From NCBI RefSeq assembly GCF_001905005.1, contig NZ_LWKZ01000028.1:171319-235318 (forward strand): 64,000 bases of DNA. Reading direction: 5' to 3'. Below the pieces are notes generated by a model. The model was not told the DNA's origin and did not search any database. It saw only the letters and a list, made by a program, of their open reading frames with translations. Positions 15,888 to 25,615 of this stretch are shown here, piece after piece. The first letter of the stretch is position 1, and every line of letters starts with the position of its first letter. Origin of the DNA: Streptomyces sp. CB02923. Its GTDB lineage: Bacteria > Actinomycetota > Actinomycetes > Streptomycetales > Streptomycetaceae. A program made the position numbers and the translations under genes.

Positions 15888-17090
15888 TCAGGCTTCGAGC
15901 GCGGCCCGCAGCCCCCGTACCAGGGCCTGGGCCCGCGGGTCGGCCGTCACGTTCTGCTGCATCCCGTTGGTGACGTAGCCGAGGGCCGTGCCGGACTCGG
16001 GGTCGGCGAAGGCCAGGCAGCCGCCGCGGCCGGGGTGGCCGAAGGAGCCGGGGGCCAGCAGCGGCGAGGCGGGGCCGTGCAGCATGTGGCCGAGGCCGAA
16101 GCGGGTGTTGACGATCAGGGTGCGGTCGGGTCCGGCCGACTCCTCCGTGCGGGCCAGGGTGAGCGTGGCGGGCGCGAAGAGGCGGGGGTGGCCGTCGACG
16201 GGGCCGATGAGCGCCGCGTAGCAGCGGGCCAGGGCGCGGGCGGTGGCGATGCCGTTGGAGGCGGGGAGTTCGGCGGCGCGGTAGGCGTCGGCGTTCTCGT
16301 CGGGGGCCGGGGTGATGGCGCCGAAGGCGCGCCGGGTGAGGGAGGCGGGGTCGCGGTAGGCGTCGGTGACGTTGCGCTTGGGGCGGACGCGCAGCCCGGC
16401 CGCGGCGGGCGGGGCCGGTGCCTCGACGTCGGCCAGGCGGCCGGTGCGGGCGCGCGCGTCGGCGGGTGCGCCGACCCACAGTTCCAGGCCGAGGGGTCCG
16501 GATATCTCGTCGGCGATCCAGGTGCCGATGGTGCGGCCGGTGACCCGTCGTACCAGTTCGGCCAGCAGCCAGCTGTACGTCTGGGCGTGATAGCCGTGCT
16601 CGGCGCCCGGGGTCCAGGCGGGGGCCTGGGCGGCGAGGGCGGCGGGGCCGCTGACCCCGTCGATGGCCTGCTCCGGGGTGAGCGGGGTGTCCAGGACGGA
16701 CAGTCCGGCGCGGTGCGAGAGGAGGTGGCGGACCAGGACGCGTTCCTTGCCGGCGGCCTTGAACTCGGGCCAGTACGTGCCGACGGGGGCGTCCAGGTCG
16801 AGCAGGCCGCGCTGGTGCAGCAGGAGCGGGACGATGGCGGCGACGCCCTTGGTGGCGGAGCGGACGACCTGGGCGGTGTCCGCCTCCCAGGGTGCGCCGT
16901 CCTCGGCGCCGTCGGCGTCCCTGCTGCCGCCCCACAGGTCGACGATCTTGCGCCCGTGCCGGTAGACGGCGACAGCCGCGCCGCGCTCGCCGCGCTGCGC
17001 GAAGTTGGCCGCAAAGGCGTCCCGGACCGGCTCGAAGCCGTCCGCGACCGTGCCCTGGACGTCCACCACTGTTTCCCGCTTCCCACTCAT
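15888..17090 (-). CDS. Serine hydrolase of the beta-lactamase/EstB family
   Basis: The 400-residue protein has the SxxK catalytic motif (S78-AT-K81), a WGG motif near residue 53 and a Tyr-containing region (YHAQTYSW) of class C beta-lactamase-like esterases. No signal peptide is evident, so it is probably cytoplasmic. Such enzymes are esterases or peptidases of uncertain substrate. It is a paralogue of the gene at 24288, with the same layout and length. Confidence 0.88.
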   Translation of the reverse strand: MSGKRETVVDVQGTVADGFEPVRDAFAANFAQRGERGAAVAVYRHGRKIVDLWGGSRDADGAEDGAPWEADTAQVVRSATKGVAAIVPLLLHQRGLLDLDAPVGTYWPEFKAAGKERVLVRHLLSHRAGLSVLDTPLTPEQAIDGVSGPAALAAQAPAWTPGAEHGYHAQTYSWLLAELVRRVTGRTIGTWIADEISGPLGLELWVGAPADARARTGRLADVEAPAPPAAAGLRVRPKRNVTDAYRDPASLTRRAFGAITPAPDENADAYRAAELPASNGIATARALARCYAALIGPVDGHPRLFAPATLTLARTEESAGPDRTLIVNTRFGLGHMLHGPASPLLAPGSFGHPGRGGCLAFADPESGTALGYVTNGMQQNVTADPRAQALVRGLRAALEA

Positions 17091-17179
17091 CCGTCGCGTT
17101 TGTGACCTATCAATGGTGCAACGCGCGGATCAGTGCTGGTGACCAGGGGCGGCGGCGGACGCGGTGTGCGGGGGTGCCG

Positions 17180-17973
<794 letters not shown>

Positions 17974-17986
<13 letters not shown>

Positions 17987-18735
17987 CCCAGCAGGCATAC
18001 GGCGAGGGCGGCGGCGGGCAGGGCGGCGGCGCGGGTCCACTGGGCGCCGGTCGCGGCGGCGGCGTCCGGTACGGGCAGGGTGCCCGTGTAGCCGCGGCTG
18101 ACCATGGCGAGGTGGACGCGTTCGCCGCGTTCGTAGGAGCGGATGAACAGGGCTCCGGCGGACTTGGCGAGGACGCCCCAGTGGCGTACGCCGCGCGCCT
18201 CGAAGCCGCGGGAGAGGCGGGCGATGCGCATCCGGCGCAGCTCGTCGGCGATGACGTCGCCGTACCGGATCATGAAGGAGGCGATCTGGACGAGCAGCGG
18301 CGGCATCCGCAGCCGTTGCAGGCCGAGCAGCAGGCCGCGCAGGTCGGTGGTGGCGGCGAGGAGGACGGAGGCGGCGACGCCCAGGGTGCCCTTGGCGAGG
18401 ATGTTCCAGGCGCCCCAGAGTCCGGGCTCGCTCAGCGCCGTCCCCAGGATGTGGACGCGCGGCCCGGTGGCGACGAACGGCATCAGCACGGCGAAGGCCA
18501 CGAACGGTACCTCGATGAGCAGCCGCTTGAGCAGGAATCCGGCGGGCACCCGGGCCGCCGTGGCGACCGCGGCGAGCAGCAGCGCGTACAGGGCGAAGGA
18601 CGGGACGGCGGTGCGCGGGGTGGCGACGACGGTCAGGACGAAGCAGAGCACGGCCGCGATCTTGCAGTGCGGCGGCAGGGCGTGCACGGGCGAGTGTCCG
18701 TGCCGGTAGAGCTTGTGGGTGTGCCCGGCGCTCAT
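17974..18735 (-). CDS. cbiQ: Cobalt/nickel ECF transporter transmembrane component
   Basis: The 253-residue polytopic T component carries the arginine-containing coupling motifs for the ATPase (RRMRIARLSRGFEARG in the C-terminal half). The start at 18735 gives a His-rich N-terminus (MSAGHTHKLYRHGHSPVHALP) and sits 1 bp after the cbiM stop. The open frame upstream of it is a shadow of the cbiM repeat tail. Confidence 0.92.
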
Positions 18736-18736
18736 G

Positions 18737-20005
18737 TCAGGCCGATTCCGGCGTGTGCCGCTGCGGCGGTACGGCGTCCCCGGCCGTGCCCCCGGCCGCG
18801 TCCCGGGCCGTGCCCCCGGCCGTGCCCCCGGCCGCCTCTCCGGCCGTGTCCCGGGCCGCATCCCCGGTCGCCTCTCCGGCCGCGTCCCGGGCCGCGCCGC
18901 GTCGGCGCCGTACGACGACGAAGACGCCGGTGCCGACGGCGAGCGTCGCGCCCACCCCGATCACCCCTGCCAGCCCGCCGGAGATCCGGGGGTTCGCGAT
19001 GTCCCGGACGCTGTAGTCGGCCAGTGGCGAGTCCTTCGCGGCGTGCTCCTCGGCCTTGGCGTCGATGCCCTGGTCCTGGGCGACCTTCTCCAGGCCGTCC
19101 GGGCTGCTGGAGGCGTAGTAGCTGACGCCGCCCGCGCAGATCAGCGCGGCGGCGACGCCGGCCAGCCAGACGCGGCGGGTGGAGCGGCGGGCGGCGGCGG
19201 GCAGCGGTGCGCCGCCCGCCGCGTCGCCCGCCGCGTCCTCGCCGGGCCGTGGCGCCTCGGCGGGTTCCGGCTCCCCCGCTGCCGCCGCGGGTCCGGCCAA
19301 GGGGGAAGTCCGCAGCTGGAGCGGCTTGGCCAGCCCACGCGCCCCGTGGACGAGGTCGGGGCGCACGGCGAGGACCGCACCGACGGTGAGTGCGGTGATG
19401 GCGGCCTCGCCGATGCCGATGAGGACGTGTACGCCGGTCATCGCCGCGAAGACGGTGCCGATCGGTACGTGGGTGGTGCCGCCCAGCGCGTACAGGCCGG
19501 TGAAGGCGACGGCGGCGGCCGGTACGGAGACCACGGCGGCCACGAAGGAGGCGGCCATGACCGTGCGGCGGCCGCGCGGCAGGACCTTGACCAGGCCGCG
19601 GAAGATCCCGTACGCGACGACGGTGGTCACCACCGCCATGTCGGTGATGTTGACGCCGAGTGCGGTCAGCCCGCCGTCCGCGAACAGCACGGCCTGCATC
19701 AGCAGGACGACCGAGACGCAGAGCACGCCGGTGTACGGGCCGACGAGGATCGCGGCCAGCGCGCCGCCCAGCAGGTGGCCGCTGGTCCCGGCGGCGACGG
19801 GGAAGTTGAGCATCTGCACGGCGAAGATGAAGGCGGCGACCAGTCCGGCGAGCGGTGCGGTGCGTTCGGCGCCGAGTGCGGCGTGCGGACCGTGGCCGCC
19901 CAGTTCGCGGCGGGCGCCGCGCAGGCTGACCGCGACGGCGGCAGCGGCGAGGACGCCGGTGGCGGCCGAGACGGGGGCGTCGATGAATCCGTCGGGTACG
20001 TGCAT
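18737..20005 (-). CDS. cbiM: CbiM-CbiN fusion, substrate-binding part of a Co/Ni ECF transporter
   Basis: The 422-residue fusion begins with the metal-ligating MHVPDGFID N-terminus of CbiM/NikM and continues through its helices to about residue 220. After a Pro/Ala linker a CbiN/PDGLE-type domain follows (YYASSSPDGLEKVAQDQG, then a second helix). The C-terminal ~50 residues are Ala/Gly/Thr repeats encoded by 12-bp tandem repeats (about 18776-18900). It forms one operon with cbiQ and cbiO. A Nur-like operator lies 44 bp upstream, so nickel repression is likely (inference). Confidence 0.9.
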   Translation of the reverse strand: MHVPDGFIDAPVSAATGVLAAAAVAVSLRGARRELGGHGPHAALGAERTAPLAGLVAAFIFAVQMLNFPVAAGTSGHLLGGALAAILVGPYTGVLCVSVVLLMQAVLFADGGLTALGVNITDMAVVTTVVAYGIFRGLVKVLPRGRRTVMAASFVAAVVSVPAAAVAFTGLYALGGTTHVPIGTVFAAMTGVHVLIGIGEAAITALTVGAVLAVRPDLVHGARGLAKPLQLRTSPLAGPAAAAGEPEPAEAPRPGEDAAGDAAGGAPLPAAARRSTRRVWLAGVAAALICAGGVSYYASSSPDGLEKVAQDQGIDAKAEEHAAKDSPLADYSVRDIANPRISGGLAGVIGVGATLAVGTGVFVVVRRRRGAARDAAGEATGDAARDTAGEAAGGTAGGTARDAAGGTAGDAVPPQRHTPESA

Positions 20006-20048
20006 GAGGGTCTCCGCTCAGCCGCGCAACCCTTTCATCGTGGCCGTA

Positions 20049-20065
20049 CTGCAAACGGGTCGCAA
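20049..20065 (-). promoter_or_regulatory. Candidate Nur (nickel uptake regulator) box
   Basis: On the minus strand the site reads TTGCGACCCGTTTGCAG. It matches the published streptomycete Nur pattern TTGCAA-N5-TTGCAA (half-site starts 11 bp apart) with two mismatches per half or fewer. It lies 44 bp before the cbiM start. Confidence 0.45.
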
Positions 20066-20155
20066 GAGCGCCTGGGACGCGAAACGGCAACGGCGCGTCA
20101 CCCCCACAGCAGCAAAAGGTGGCGAAGCGGGGCATTGGCACAAAGGCTTGGTGGC

Positions 20156-22201
20156 ATGACCACGGCCGCCGCGCACGCCCCCGCCCCCGAAGCGCGGAGC
20201 ACTCCGCCCGCGCTCAGCCGCCGCCGTACCAACCTCGTCTTCACCACGATCGTGCTCGGCATGCTGCTGGCCGCCCTGGACCAGACGATCGTGTCCACCG
20301 CGCTGCCCACGATCGTGGCGGACCTGGGCGGCGGCGGGCACATGGCGTGGGTGGTGACGGCGTACCTGCTGGCGGAGACCGTCGCGACGGTGCTGGTCGG
20401 CAAGTTCGGCGACCTCTTCGGCCGGAAGATCATCTTTCAGGTCAGCGCGGTGGTCTTCGTCGGCGGCTCGATCCTGGCCGGGGCCTCGACCTCGATGCTG
20501 ATGCTGGTCGCGGCCCGCGCCGTGCAGGGCATCGGCGGCGGCGGGCTGATGGTGACGGCGATGGCGCTGATCGCGGACGTCATCCCGCTGCGCGAACGCG
20601 GCAAGTACCAGGGCGCACTGGGCGCCGTCTTCGGTGTGACGACGGTCGTCGGGCCCACGCTGGGCGGCCTGTTCACCGACCACGCCTCCTGGCGCTGGTG
20701 CTTCTACGTCAACATCCCCATCGCGATCGTCATGGTCGTCATGGCGGCGCGTACGGTCCCCGTCGTACGCGCCGCGATCCGCCCGGTGATCGACTACATC
20801 GGCATCGTGCTGATCGCGCTGGGCGCCTCCGGCCTGGTGCTCGGCCTGGAGTGGGGCGGCAACGAGTACGCCTGGGGCTCGCCCGTCATCATCGGCCTGT
20901 TCGTGGGGTCGGTGCTGCTGCTGGCGGCCTTCGTCTTCGTGGAGCTGCGGGCCAAGGAACCCATGCTCCCCATGCACCTGTTCCGCAACCCGGTCTTCAC
21001 GGTCTGCTCGGTGCTCAGCTTCATCGTCGGCTTCGCGATGCTCGGCGCGATGACGTACCTGCCGACGTACCTCCAGTTCGTCGACGGCGTCTCGGCGACG
21101 ATGTCGGGCGTCCGGACCCTCCCGATGGTCGCCGGACTGCTCGGCACCTCCATGCTCTCCGGCGTCGTCGTCAGCCGCACCGGCCGCTACCGGATCTTCC
21201 CCATCGTCGGTACGGGCGTGATGGCGCTGGGCCTGTACCTGATGTCGACCATGGGCGCGAGCACCGGCCCCTGGCTCGAATCGCTGTACATGTTCGTGCT
21301 CGGCCTCGGCATCGGGCTGGCGATGCAGGTCCTGACCATCGCCGTACAGAACACCGTCAACTACCACGAGCTGGGCTCGGCGACCTCCGGAGTGACCTTC
21401 TTCCGTACCCTCGGCTCGTCCTTCGGCACCGCCGTCTTCGGCACGCTCTACAGCAACCGTCTCGACCCCAACCTGAAGGCGGCCCTGGCGAAGTCGCCGG
21501 GCGTACCACCGGAGGCAGCGGCCAGCCCGCAGGCGCTGCACAGGCTGCCCGCCGCCCAGGCCCGACCCATGATCGACGCGTACGCCGACACCGTCAACCA
21601 CGTCTTCCAGTGGGTGGTGCCGGTCGCGCTGGCCGGGTTCGTGGTGGCCTGGTTCCTCAAGGAGGTGCCGCTGCGCGACAGCGCGCGGGCGGCGGCGGGC
21701 GATCTCGGCGAGGGTTTCGCCGCACCCGACTCCACCGATTCCGACCAGCAGTTGGAGCGCGCGGTGGCCCGGGTGATGCGCAAGGCGGAAGGCCCGGTGA
21801 GCCTGGAGGTACTGGCCGCGTCCGGCAGCCCCCTCACCCCCGGCCAGGCATGGGCACTGGGCCAGATCCACTGGCGTACGCGCATCCACGGCGAGACCTC
21901 GCTCACCGCCATCGCCCAGGCCCACCGGATGCCGGACGAGGTACTGGAGCCCATCTTCACGCGGGCGGTGTCCGCCGGATACGCACGCTACGAGGACGAC
22001 GGCCGCCTGGCACCGACCGAGGCAGGCCGCACCGAAACCGACCGGCTGATCGTGGCCTGGCGCGAATGGCTCGACGAACGCCTGGAAGGCTGGACCGCCG
22101 ACGACCCGGAAGACCGCGCCCGCCTGGCCCGCGCCCTCGACAACATGGCAGCACGCCTGCTGGACGAGGACACCTCACACCGGGAGCGCACCGCGGTCTG
22201 A
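20156..22201 (+). CDS. MFS drug exporter (DHA2/EmrB-QacA type) with C-terminal winged-helix-like tail
   Basis: The 681-residue protein has about 14 transmembrane helices (residues ~25-510) with the DHA2 antiporter sequence ALDQTIVSTALPTI and an RAVQGIGGGG motif. The usual length of this family is 480-540. The extra ~140 residues after the last helix are soluble and resemble a MarR-like winged helix (LEVLAASGSPLTPGQAWALGQ...VSAGYARYEDDGRLAPTEAG). The start ATG has GGTGG just upstream. It is divergent from cbiM. The substrate is unknown. Confidence 0.9.
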   Translation: MTTAAAHAPAPEARSTPPALSRRRTNLVFTTIVLGMLLAALDQTIVSTALPTIVADLGGGGHMAWVVTAYLLAETVATVLVGKFGDLFGRKIIFQVSAVVFVGGSILAGASTSMLMLVAARAVQGIGGGGLMVTAMALIADVIPLRERGKYQGALGAVFGVTTVVGPTLGGLFTDHASWRWCFYVNIPIAIVMVVMAARTVPVVRAAIRPVIDYIGIVLIALGASGLVLGLEWGGNEYAWGSPVIIGLFVGSVLLLAAFVFVELRAKEPMLPMHLFRNPVFTVCSVLSFIVGFAMLGAMTYLPTYLQFVDGVSATMSGVRTLPMVAGLLGTSMLSGVVVSRTGRYRIFPIVGTGVMALGLYLMSTMGASTGPWLESLYMFVLGLGIGLAMQVLTIAVQNTVNYHELGSATSGVTFFRTLGSSFGTAVFGTLYSNRLDPNLKAALAKSPGVPPEAAASPQALHRLPAAQARPMIDAYADTVNHVFQWVVPVALAGFVVAWFLKEVPLRDSARAAAGDLGEGFAAPDSTDSDQQLERAVARVMRKAEGPVSLEVLAASGSPLTPGQAWALGQIHWRTRIHGETSLTAIAQAHRMPDEVLEPIFTRAVSAGYARYEDDGRLAPTEAGRTETDRLIVAWREWLDERLEGWTADDPEDRARLARALDNMAARLLDEDTSHRERTAV

Positions 22202-22247
22202 ACCCCCGGCACGCACCGAGGCCACCCGGGACCCCGGACGCGGCCCC

Positions 22248-22469
22248 CTACCCAAGCCCACCGAGCCGGCCCGCGGCCACGGCAGAAACAAACGCGGCCA
22301 GCCGCCCGCGGCTGAACTGCAACGCGGGCCCGCTCGGGTCCTTACTGTCCCGTACGGCCACTGTGTGGGCGTCGACTATGCCGCATTCGACGCACTGCGC
22401 TCCGCTGTCGCTGTACGTGGACTTCCACCACGCCACGGGAAGGGCGGAAGCGTCGTCAACGTGGCTCAT
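22248..22469 (-). CDS. DUF397 small protein
   Basis: The 73-residue protein has the DUF397 pattern (WWKSTYSDSGAQCVECG, VAVRDSKDPSGPALQFS). DUF397 genes normally sit beside XRE regulators of the WhiJ type in streptomycetes, often affecting development or secondary metabolism. It overlaps the stop of the XRE gene by ATGA. Confidence 0.92.
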   Translation of the reverse strand: MSHVDDASALPVAWWKSTYSDSGAQCVECGIVDAHTVAVRDSKDPSGPALQFSRGRLAAFVSAVAAGRLGGLG

Positions 22470-23329
22470 GTGTTCTTCCTTATCTCTGTGATCAGGTCCG
22501 CCGACGCCCCGACCGGGAGCGCGGCGGAGGTAAGCCGCTGCCAGGCGTCCCGGTGAGCCGCCACCTTGTCAGGTTCCTCGATGTACAGGGCCGAGGTCAG
22601 CCCCTCGGTATGAACGACGTCAAGGTCGACATGCGAGCCGAACCCCAGCACCGAGAAACTGCCCAGTTGCCCAACGTGCAACGTCGCGTCGGCAGGTAGC
22701 ACCTGTACATTCACGTTCGCTCGCCTGCCCAGGGCGAGCAGTCGGCCCAACTGCTCGTACATCAAGCCTTCGACCTCGGAAGCCGAGCTCAGGGCCTGCT
22801 CGGAGATGATGGCCCACAAAGCGAGTGGGTCCTCGCGGGTGAGCACCGCCTGGCGAGCGAGGCGCACCTCCACCAAAGCATCGACGCGTGCCTCGACCGC
22901 CTCGGTCATCGCCGTCGCGCGGATGATCTCGCGGGCGTACTCGCCGGTCTGAAGCAGGCCCGGGACCACACCCAACTGCCACGAAGACACCGTTTCGGCC
23001 TCGGCCTCAAGACTGATCAAGTCCTCGTACACAGGCGTCAGAACACCCCGGTACGAGTGCCACCAACCACGCTGACCGCCCTCTTTCGTGAGCAACAGCA
23101 GTGCGGCGCGCAGCTCTTCGCTCACCTCGCGGCCCAGCTCGGCGTACAGGTCGAGCAGCGCCTCCACATCCTTGGCTTTGGCTGCCGTCTTGGCCGTCTC
23201 GACCCGGGAGACCTTCGAGGAGACGAACCGGCCGCCGGATTTCTCGGCGAGTTGGTCGAGCGTGAGGTCACCCCGCAAAGCACGCAGCTTCGCACCGAGG
23301 CGCCGACGGCGCACAGTGGGTGCGCTCAC
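22466..23329 (-). CDS. XRE-family regulator (DUF5753 type)
   Basis: The 287-residue protein has an N-terminal helix-turn-helix (about 12-60, LGAKLRALRGDLTLDQLAEKSG) and a long C-terminal DUF5753-like sensing region. The GTG start at 23329 has AGGAGGGGG upstream. It is coupled to a DUF397 gene and is divergent from an anti-sigma-like ATPase gene, a common trio in Streptomyces. Confidence 0.92.
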   Translation of the reverse strand: MSAPTVRRRRLGAKLRALRGDLTLDQLAEKSGGRFVSSKVSRVETAKTAAKAKDVEALLDLYAELGREVSEELRAALLLLTKEGGQRGWWHSYRGVLTPVYEDLISLEAEAETVSSWQLGVVPGLLQTGEYAREIIRATAMTEAVEARVDALVEVRLARQAVLTREDPLALWAIISEQALSSASEVEGLMYEQLGRLLALGRRANVNVQVLPADATLHVGQLGSFSVLGFGSHVDLDVVHTEGLTSALYIEEPDKVAAHRDAWQRLTSAALPVGASADLITEIRKNT

Positions 23330-23577
23330 ATCTTCCCCCTCCTGTCCGGTGTTCTGTTCTGCCCGACAGTCTGCCGTGCTCCGTCATCGGCTGTCACCCG
23401 CGCGCTATGCACCTGACGCCTCTTTCCCACGTACGAGTGCAATTTTTCATTCCAGCTCGCCCGGCCTTGCCGAGCGTATCGATGCGAGAGCACTCTGTGC
23501 AGCGAAATGCGATCGGCCCATCGGCGTATGGCTCCATCACTCCGTACGCCATGGCGAATTCCCGTGAGGGGACTTGC
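23330..23577. other. Divergent regulatory region between the XRE and ATPase genes
   Basis: The 248 bp hold no convincing gene. They include a short A/T-rich patch (CAATTTTTCATTCC near 23440), unlike the surrounding sequence. The two divergent promoters, and probably the XRE binding site, should be here. No clear palindrome was recognised. Confidence 0.4.
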
Positions 23578-24018
23578 ATGATCGAACGATGGCAGGAGCA
23601 CCAATCCGCCTGCTGTGCAACAGACATGGGGCCTCCGTCAGTTCTGGTCTTGGCGGGAGAGCCACAATCAGCAAAAGCCGCGCGCCAGTTCGTACGTGCG
23701 TACGTTGGTTACCACGTACAGGGCGTATCCGCGGAACACATCGACCGGGTCACCCTCGTGACGTCGGAGCTGGTCACCAATTCCATCCGCTACGGCACCG
23801 AACCGGGCGATTCCCTGCGCATCGTGCTCGACGCCGACGGCGGCCGTACGCGTATCGAGGTGCACGACCCCGTTCGCCGCCGCCCGCGCGTCAGACCCGA
23901 ATCCGAAGAGCGCAGCCGCGGGCGCGGCCTGCTCGTCCTCGATGCCCTGTGCCCCGGCAGGTGGGGCATCTACGACATCGCACTCGGCAAATCCGTCTGG
24001 GCCGAGGTGAAAGCATGA
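23578..24018 (+). CDS. ATP-binding protein of the anti-sigma (RsbW/SpoIIAB-like) family
   Basis: The 146-residue start was chosen because GAGGGGA lies 6-7 nt before the ATG at 23578. The frame extends upstream without a site. The HATPase_c N-box is TSELVTNSIRYG, and the G-box region is SRGRGLLVLDALC. Members of this family bind ATP and act as kinases or antagonists of anti-anti-sigma factors, and they often lie next to XRE/DUF397 genes in streptomycetes. The stop overlaps the start of a 22-codon ORF. Confidence 0.88.
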   Translation: MIERWQEHQSACCATDMGPPSVLVLAGEPQSAKAARQFVRAYVGYHVQGVSAEHIDRVTLVTSELVTNSIRYGTEPGDSLRIVLDADGGRTRIEVHDPVRRRPRVRPESEERSRGRGLLVLDALCPGRWGIYDIALGKSVWAEVKA

Positions 24019-24083
24019 CCACGCCCGACACCGCGGCGCCGCCCGGCCCCGGAATGCGCTGGGGCACCACGTACCACGTCTGA
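24015..24083 (+). CDS. 22-residue peptide, ATGA-coupled to the ATPase gene
   Basis: The ORF starts in the ATGA that ends the ATPase gene and runs 22 codons to TGA. The product begins MTTPDTAAPPGPGM and ends RWGTTYHV. The first part is Pro/Ala-rich and the end is aromatic. No family is recognised. Coupling suggests real translation, but the ORF is short enough to occur by chance. Confidence 0.4.
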   Translation: MTTPDTAAPPGPGMRWGTTYHV

Positions 24084-24287
24084 ACCGCCGACACGCAGAG
24101 GTGCGACTCCCCCGTTCTGATCACCTCGGGGTGTGCCCGCTCGGCCGCGCAGGCACGTCGCGGCTGCATGTCCCCGGGCCTGGTCCGCCGCTACGAGGCT
24201 CGGGGGCAGGCAGCCGGGCGCGTTCTGGACCGACACCCCGGACAGGGTTAGGTTGCCAGGGCAACCATCCGCCCGTGGAAGGAGCCG

Positions 24288-25490
24288 GTGACCGTGACCA
24301 CAGCCGTGCAGGGCATCTGTGCCCCGGAGTTCGAGAACGTACGGGCCGAGTTCGAGCGGAACTTCGCCGAGCGCGGTGAAGTGGGCGCGTCGGTCGCGGT
24401 GAAACGGGACGGCGAGTTCGTCGTCGATCTGTGGGGCGGGGACGCCGATGCCGCGGGTACACGGGCGTGGGAGCGTGACACGCTCGTCAACGTCTACTCG
24501 ACGAGCAAGGGGATGACCGCCCTGTGCGCCCATCTGCTCGTCGACCGCGGCGAGTTGGATCTGGACGCGCCGGTCTCCCGCTACTGGCCGGAGTTCGCGC
24601 AGGCCGGGAAGGGGGACGTGCCGGTGCGCTGGCTGCTCTCCCACCGGGTGGGGCTGCTCGGTCCGCGGGAGCGGCTGACGCCCGAGGACGTGTACGACTG
24701 GGAGAAGACCTGCGCGGTCCTGGCCGCCACCGAACCGTGGTGGGAGCCGGGTACGGCGCAGGGTTACCACGCCGTCAGCTTCGGCTTCCTGGTCGGCGAG
24801 GTCGTACGCCGCGTCACCGGCGTCTCGCTCGGCACCTTCCTGCGTACGGAGATCACCGAACCCCTCGGCGCGGACCTCTACATCGGCACCCCCGCCGCGG
24901 AGCACGGCCGCTGCGCCCAGCTGATCGTCCCGGAGGGCGGCTCCCTGCGCAGCCTGTACTCGGAGCTGCTGGCGGACGGGCCGGTGCGGTCGCTGGACGC
25001 CGCCCCCTTGGCGCCGCTGGCGATTGCCATGGGCCATCTGCCGACGGGCGACGTGAACAGCGCCGCCTGCCGTTCGGCCGAGATCCCCGCCGCCAACGGC
25101 AACGCCACCGCCCGCGGCCTGGCGGAGGTGTACGGAGCCCTCGTCGACGGCAAAATCGTCGGCGCCGGCACCCTCGCCGCCCTGCGGGAGCCCCAGGGCC
25201 GGCCCGGAGAACCGGATGTGGTGCTCAGCGCCACCGCGCCGAACGGCCTGCCGTTCTCCTGGGGCTGCGGCTACATGCTCAACACGGGCGGCTACCTGGG
25301 CCCCAACAAGGGCGCCTTCGGGCACGGCGGCGCGGGCGGCTCGTTCGCCTTCGCCGACCCGGAGAACCGGCTGTCGTACGCGTACGCCATGAACAAGTTC
25401 GGGGGCGGCACGACGGGCGGCGACCCCCGCAACTTCGCGCTGGTGGAAGCGGTGTACGCGGCGGCGGGGCCGGCCGGGCGCACCGGCTGA
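24288..25490 (+). CDS. Serine hydrolase of the beta-lactamase/EstB family
   Basis: The 400-residue protein starts with GTG, 4 nt after GGAAGGAG. The SxxK motif is S71-TS-K74, with the same VVDLWGG and YHAVSFGF regions as the paralogue at 15888. No signal peptide is seen. The function is probably esterase or peptidase-like, with unknown substrate. A strong bidirectional terminator follows. Confidence 0.9.
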   Translation: MTVTTAVQGICAPEFENVRAEFERNFAERGEVGASVAVKRDGEFVVDLWGGDADAAGTRAWERDTLVNVYSTSKGMTALCAHLLVDRGELDLDAPVSRYWPEFAQAGKGDVPVRWLLSHRVGLLGPRERLTPEDVYDWEKTCAVLAATEPWWEPGTAQGYHAVSFGFLVGEVVRRVTGVSLGTFLRTEITEPLGADLYIGTPAAEHGRCAQLIVPEGGSLRSLYSELLADGPVRSLDAAPLAPLAIAMGHLPTGDVNSAACRSAEIPAANGNATARGLAEVYGALVDGKIVGAGTLAALREPQGRPGEPDVVLSATAPNGLPFSWGCGYMLNTGGYLGPNKGAFGHGGAGGSFAFADPENRLSYAYAMNKFGGGTTGGDPRNFALVEAVYAAAGPAGRTG

Positions 25491-25500
25491 GACGGAGCCG

Positions 25501-25540
25501 GGCGGCGGGCCCGTTCCGTACGGGCCCGCCGCCGGGCTTT
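25501..25540. terminator. Bidirectional terminator
   Basis: A 14-bp perfect stem GGCGGCGGGCCCGT / ACGGGCCCGCCGCC encloses TCCGT and is followed by GGGCTTT. It separates the convergent serine hydrolase and mmpL genes. Confidence 0.8.
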
Positions 25541-25615
25541 CGTCGCGCCGCCCCGTCCCCACGGGGCAGCGCGGCCGGGGCGGCCGCACCGCTCACGCGG
25601 CCGCCCCGGGGATCG

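Noticed and set aside
18713..20155. Long upstream extension of the MFS gene frame
   Set aside because: It runs antisense to cbiM. The real start is ATG 20156 at the family N-terminus.
20006..20155. Cobalamin riboswitch upstream of cbiM
   Set aside because: The leader is too short and no B12-box-like sequence was recognised, while a Nur-like site is present.
24101..24379. 92-codon ORF after the 22-residue peptide
   Set aside because: It overlaps the serine hydrolase start, has no ribosome site and no conserved pattern.
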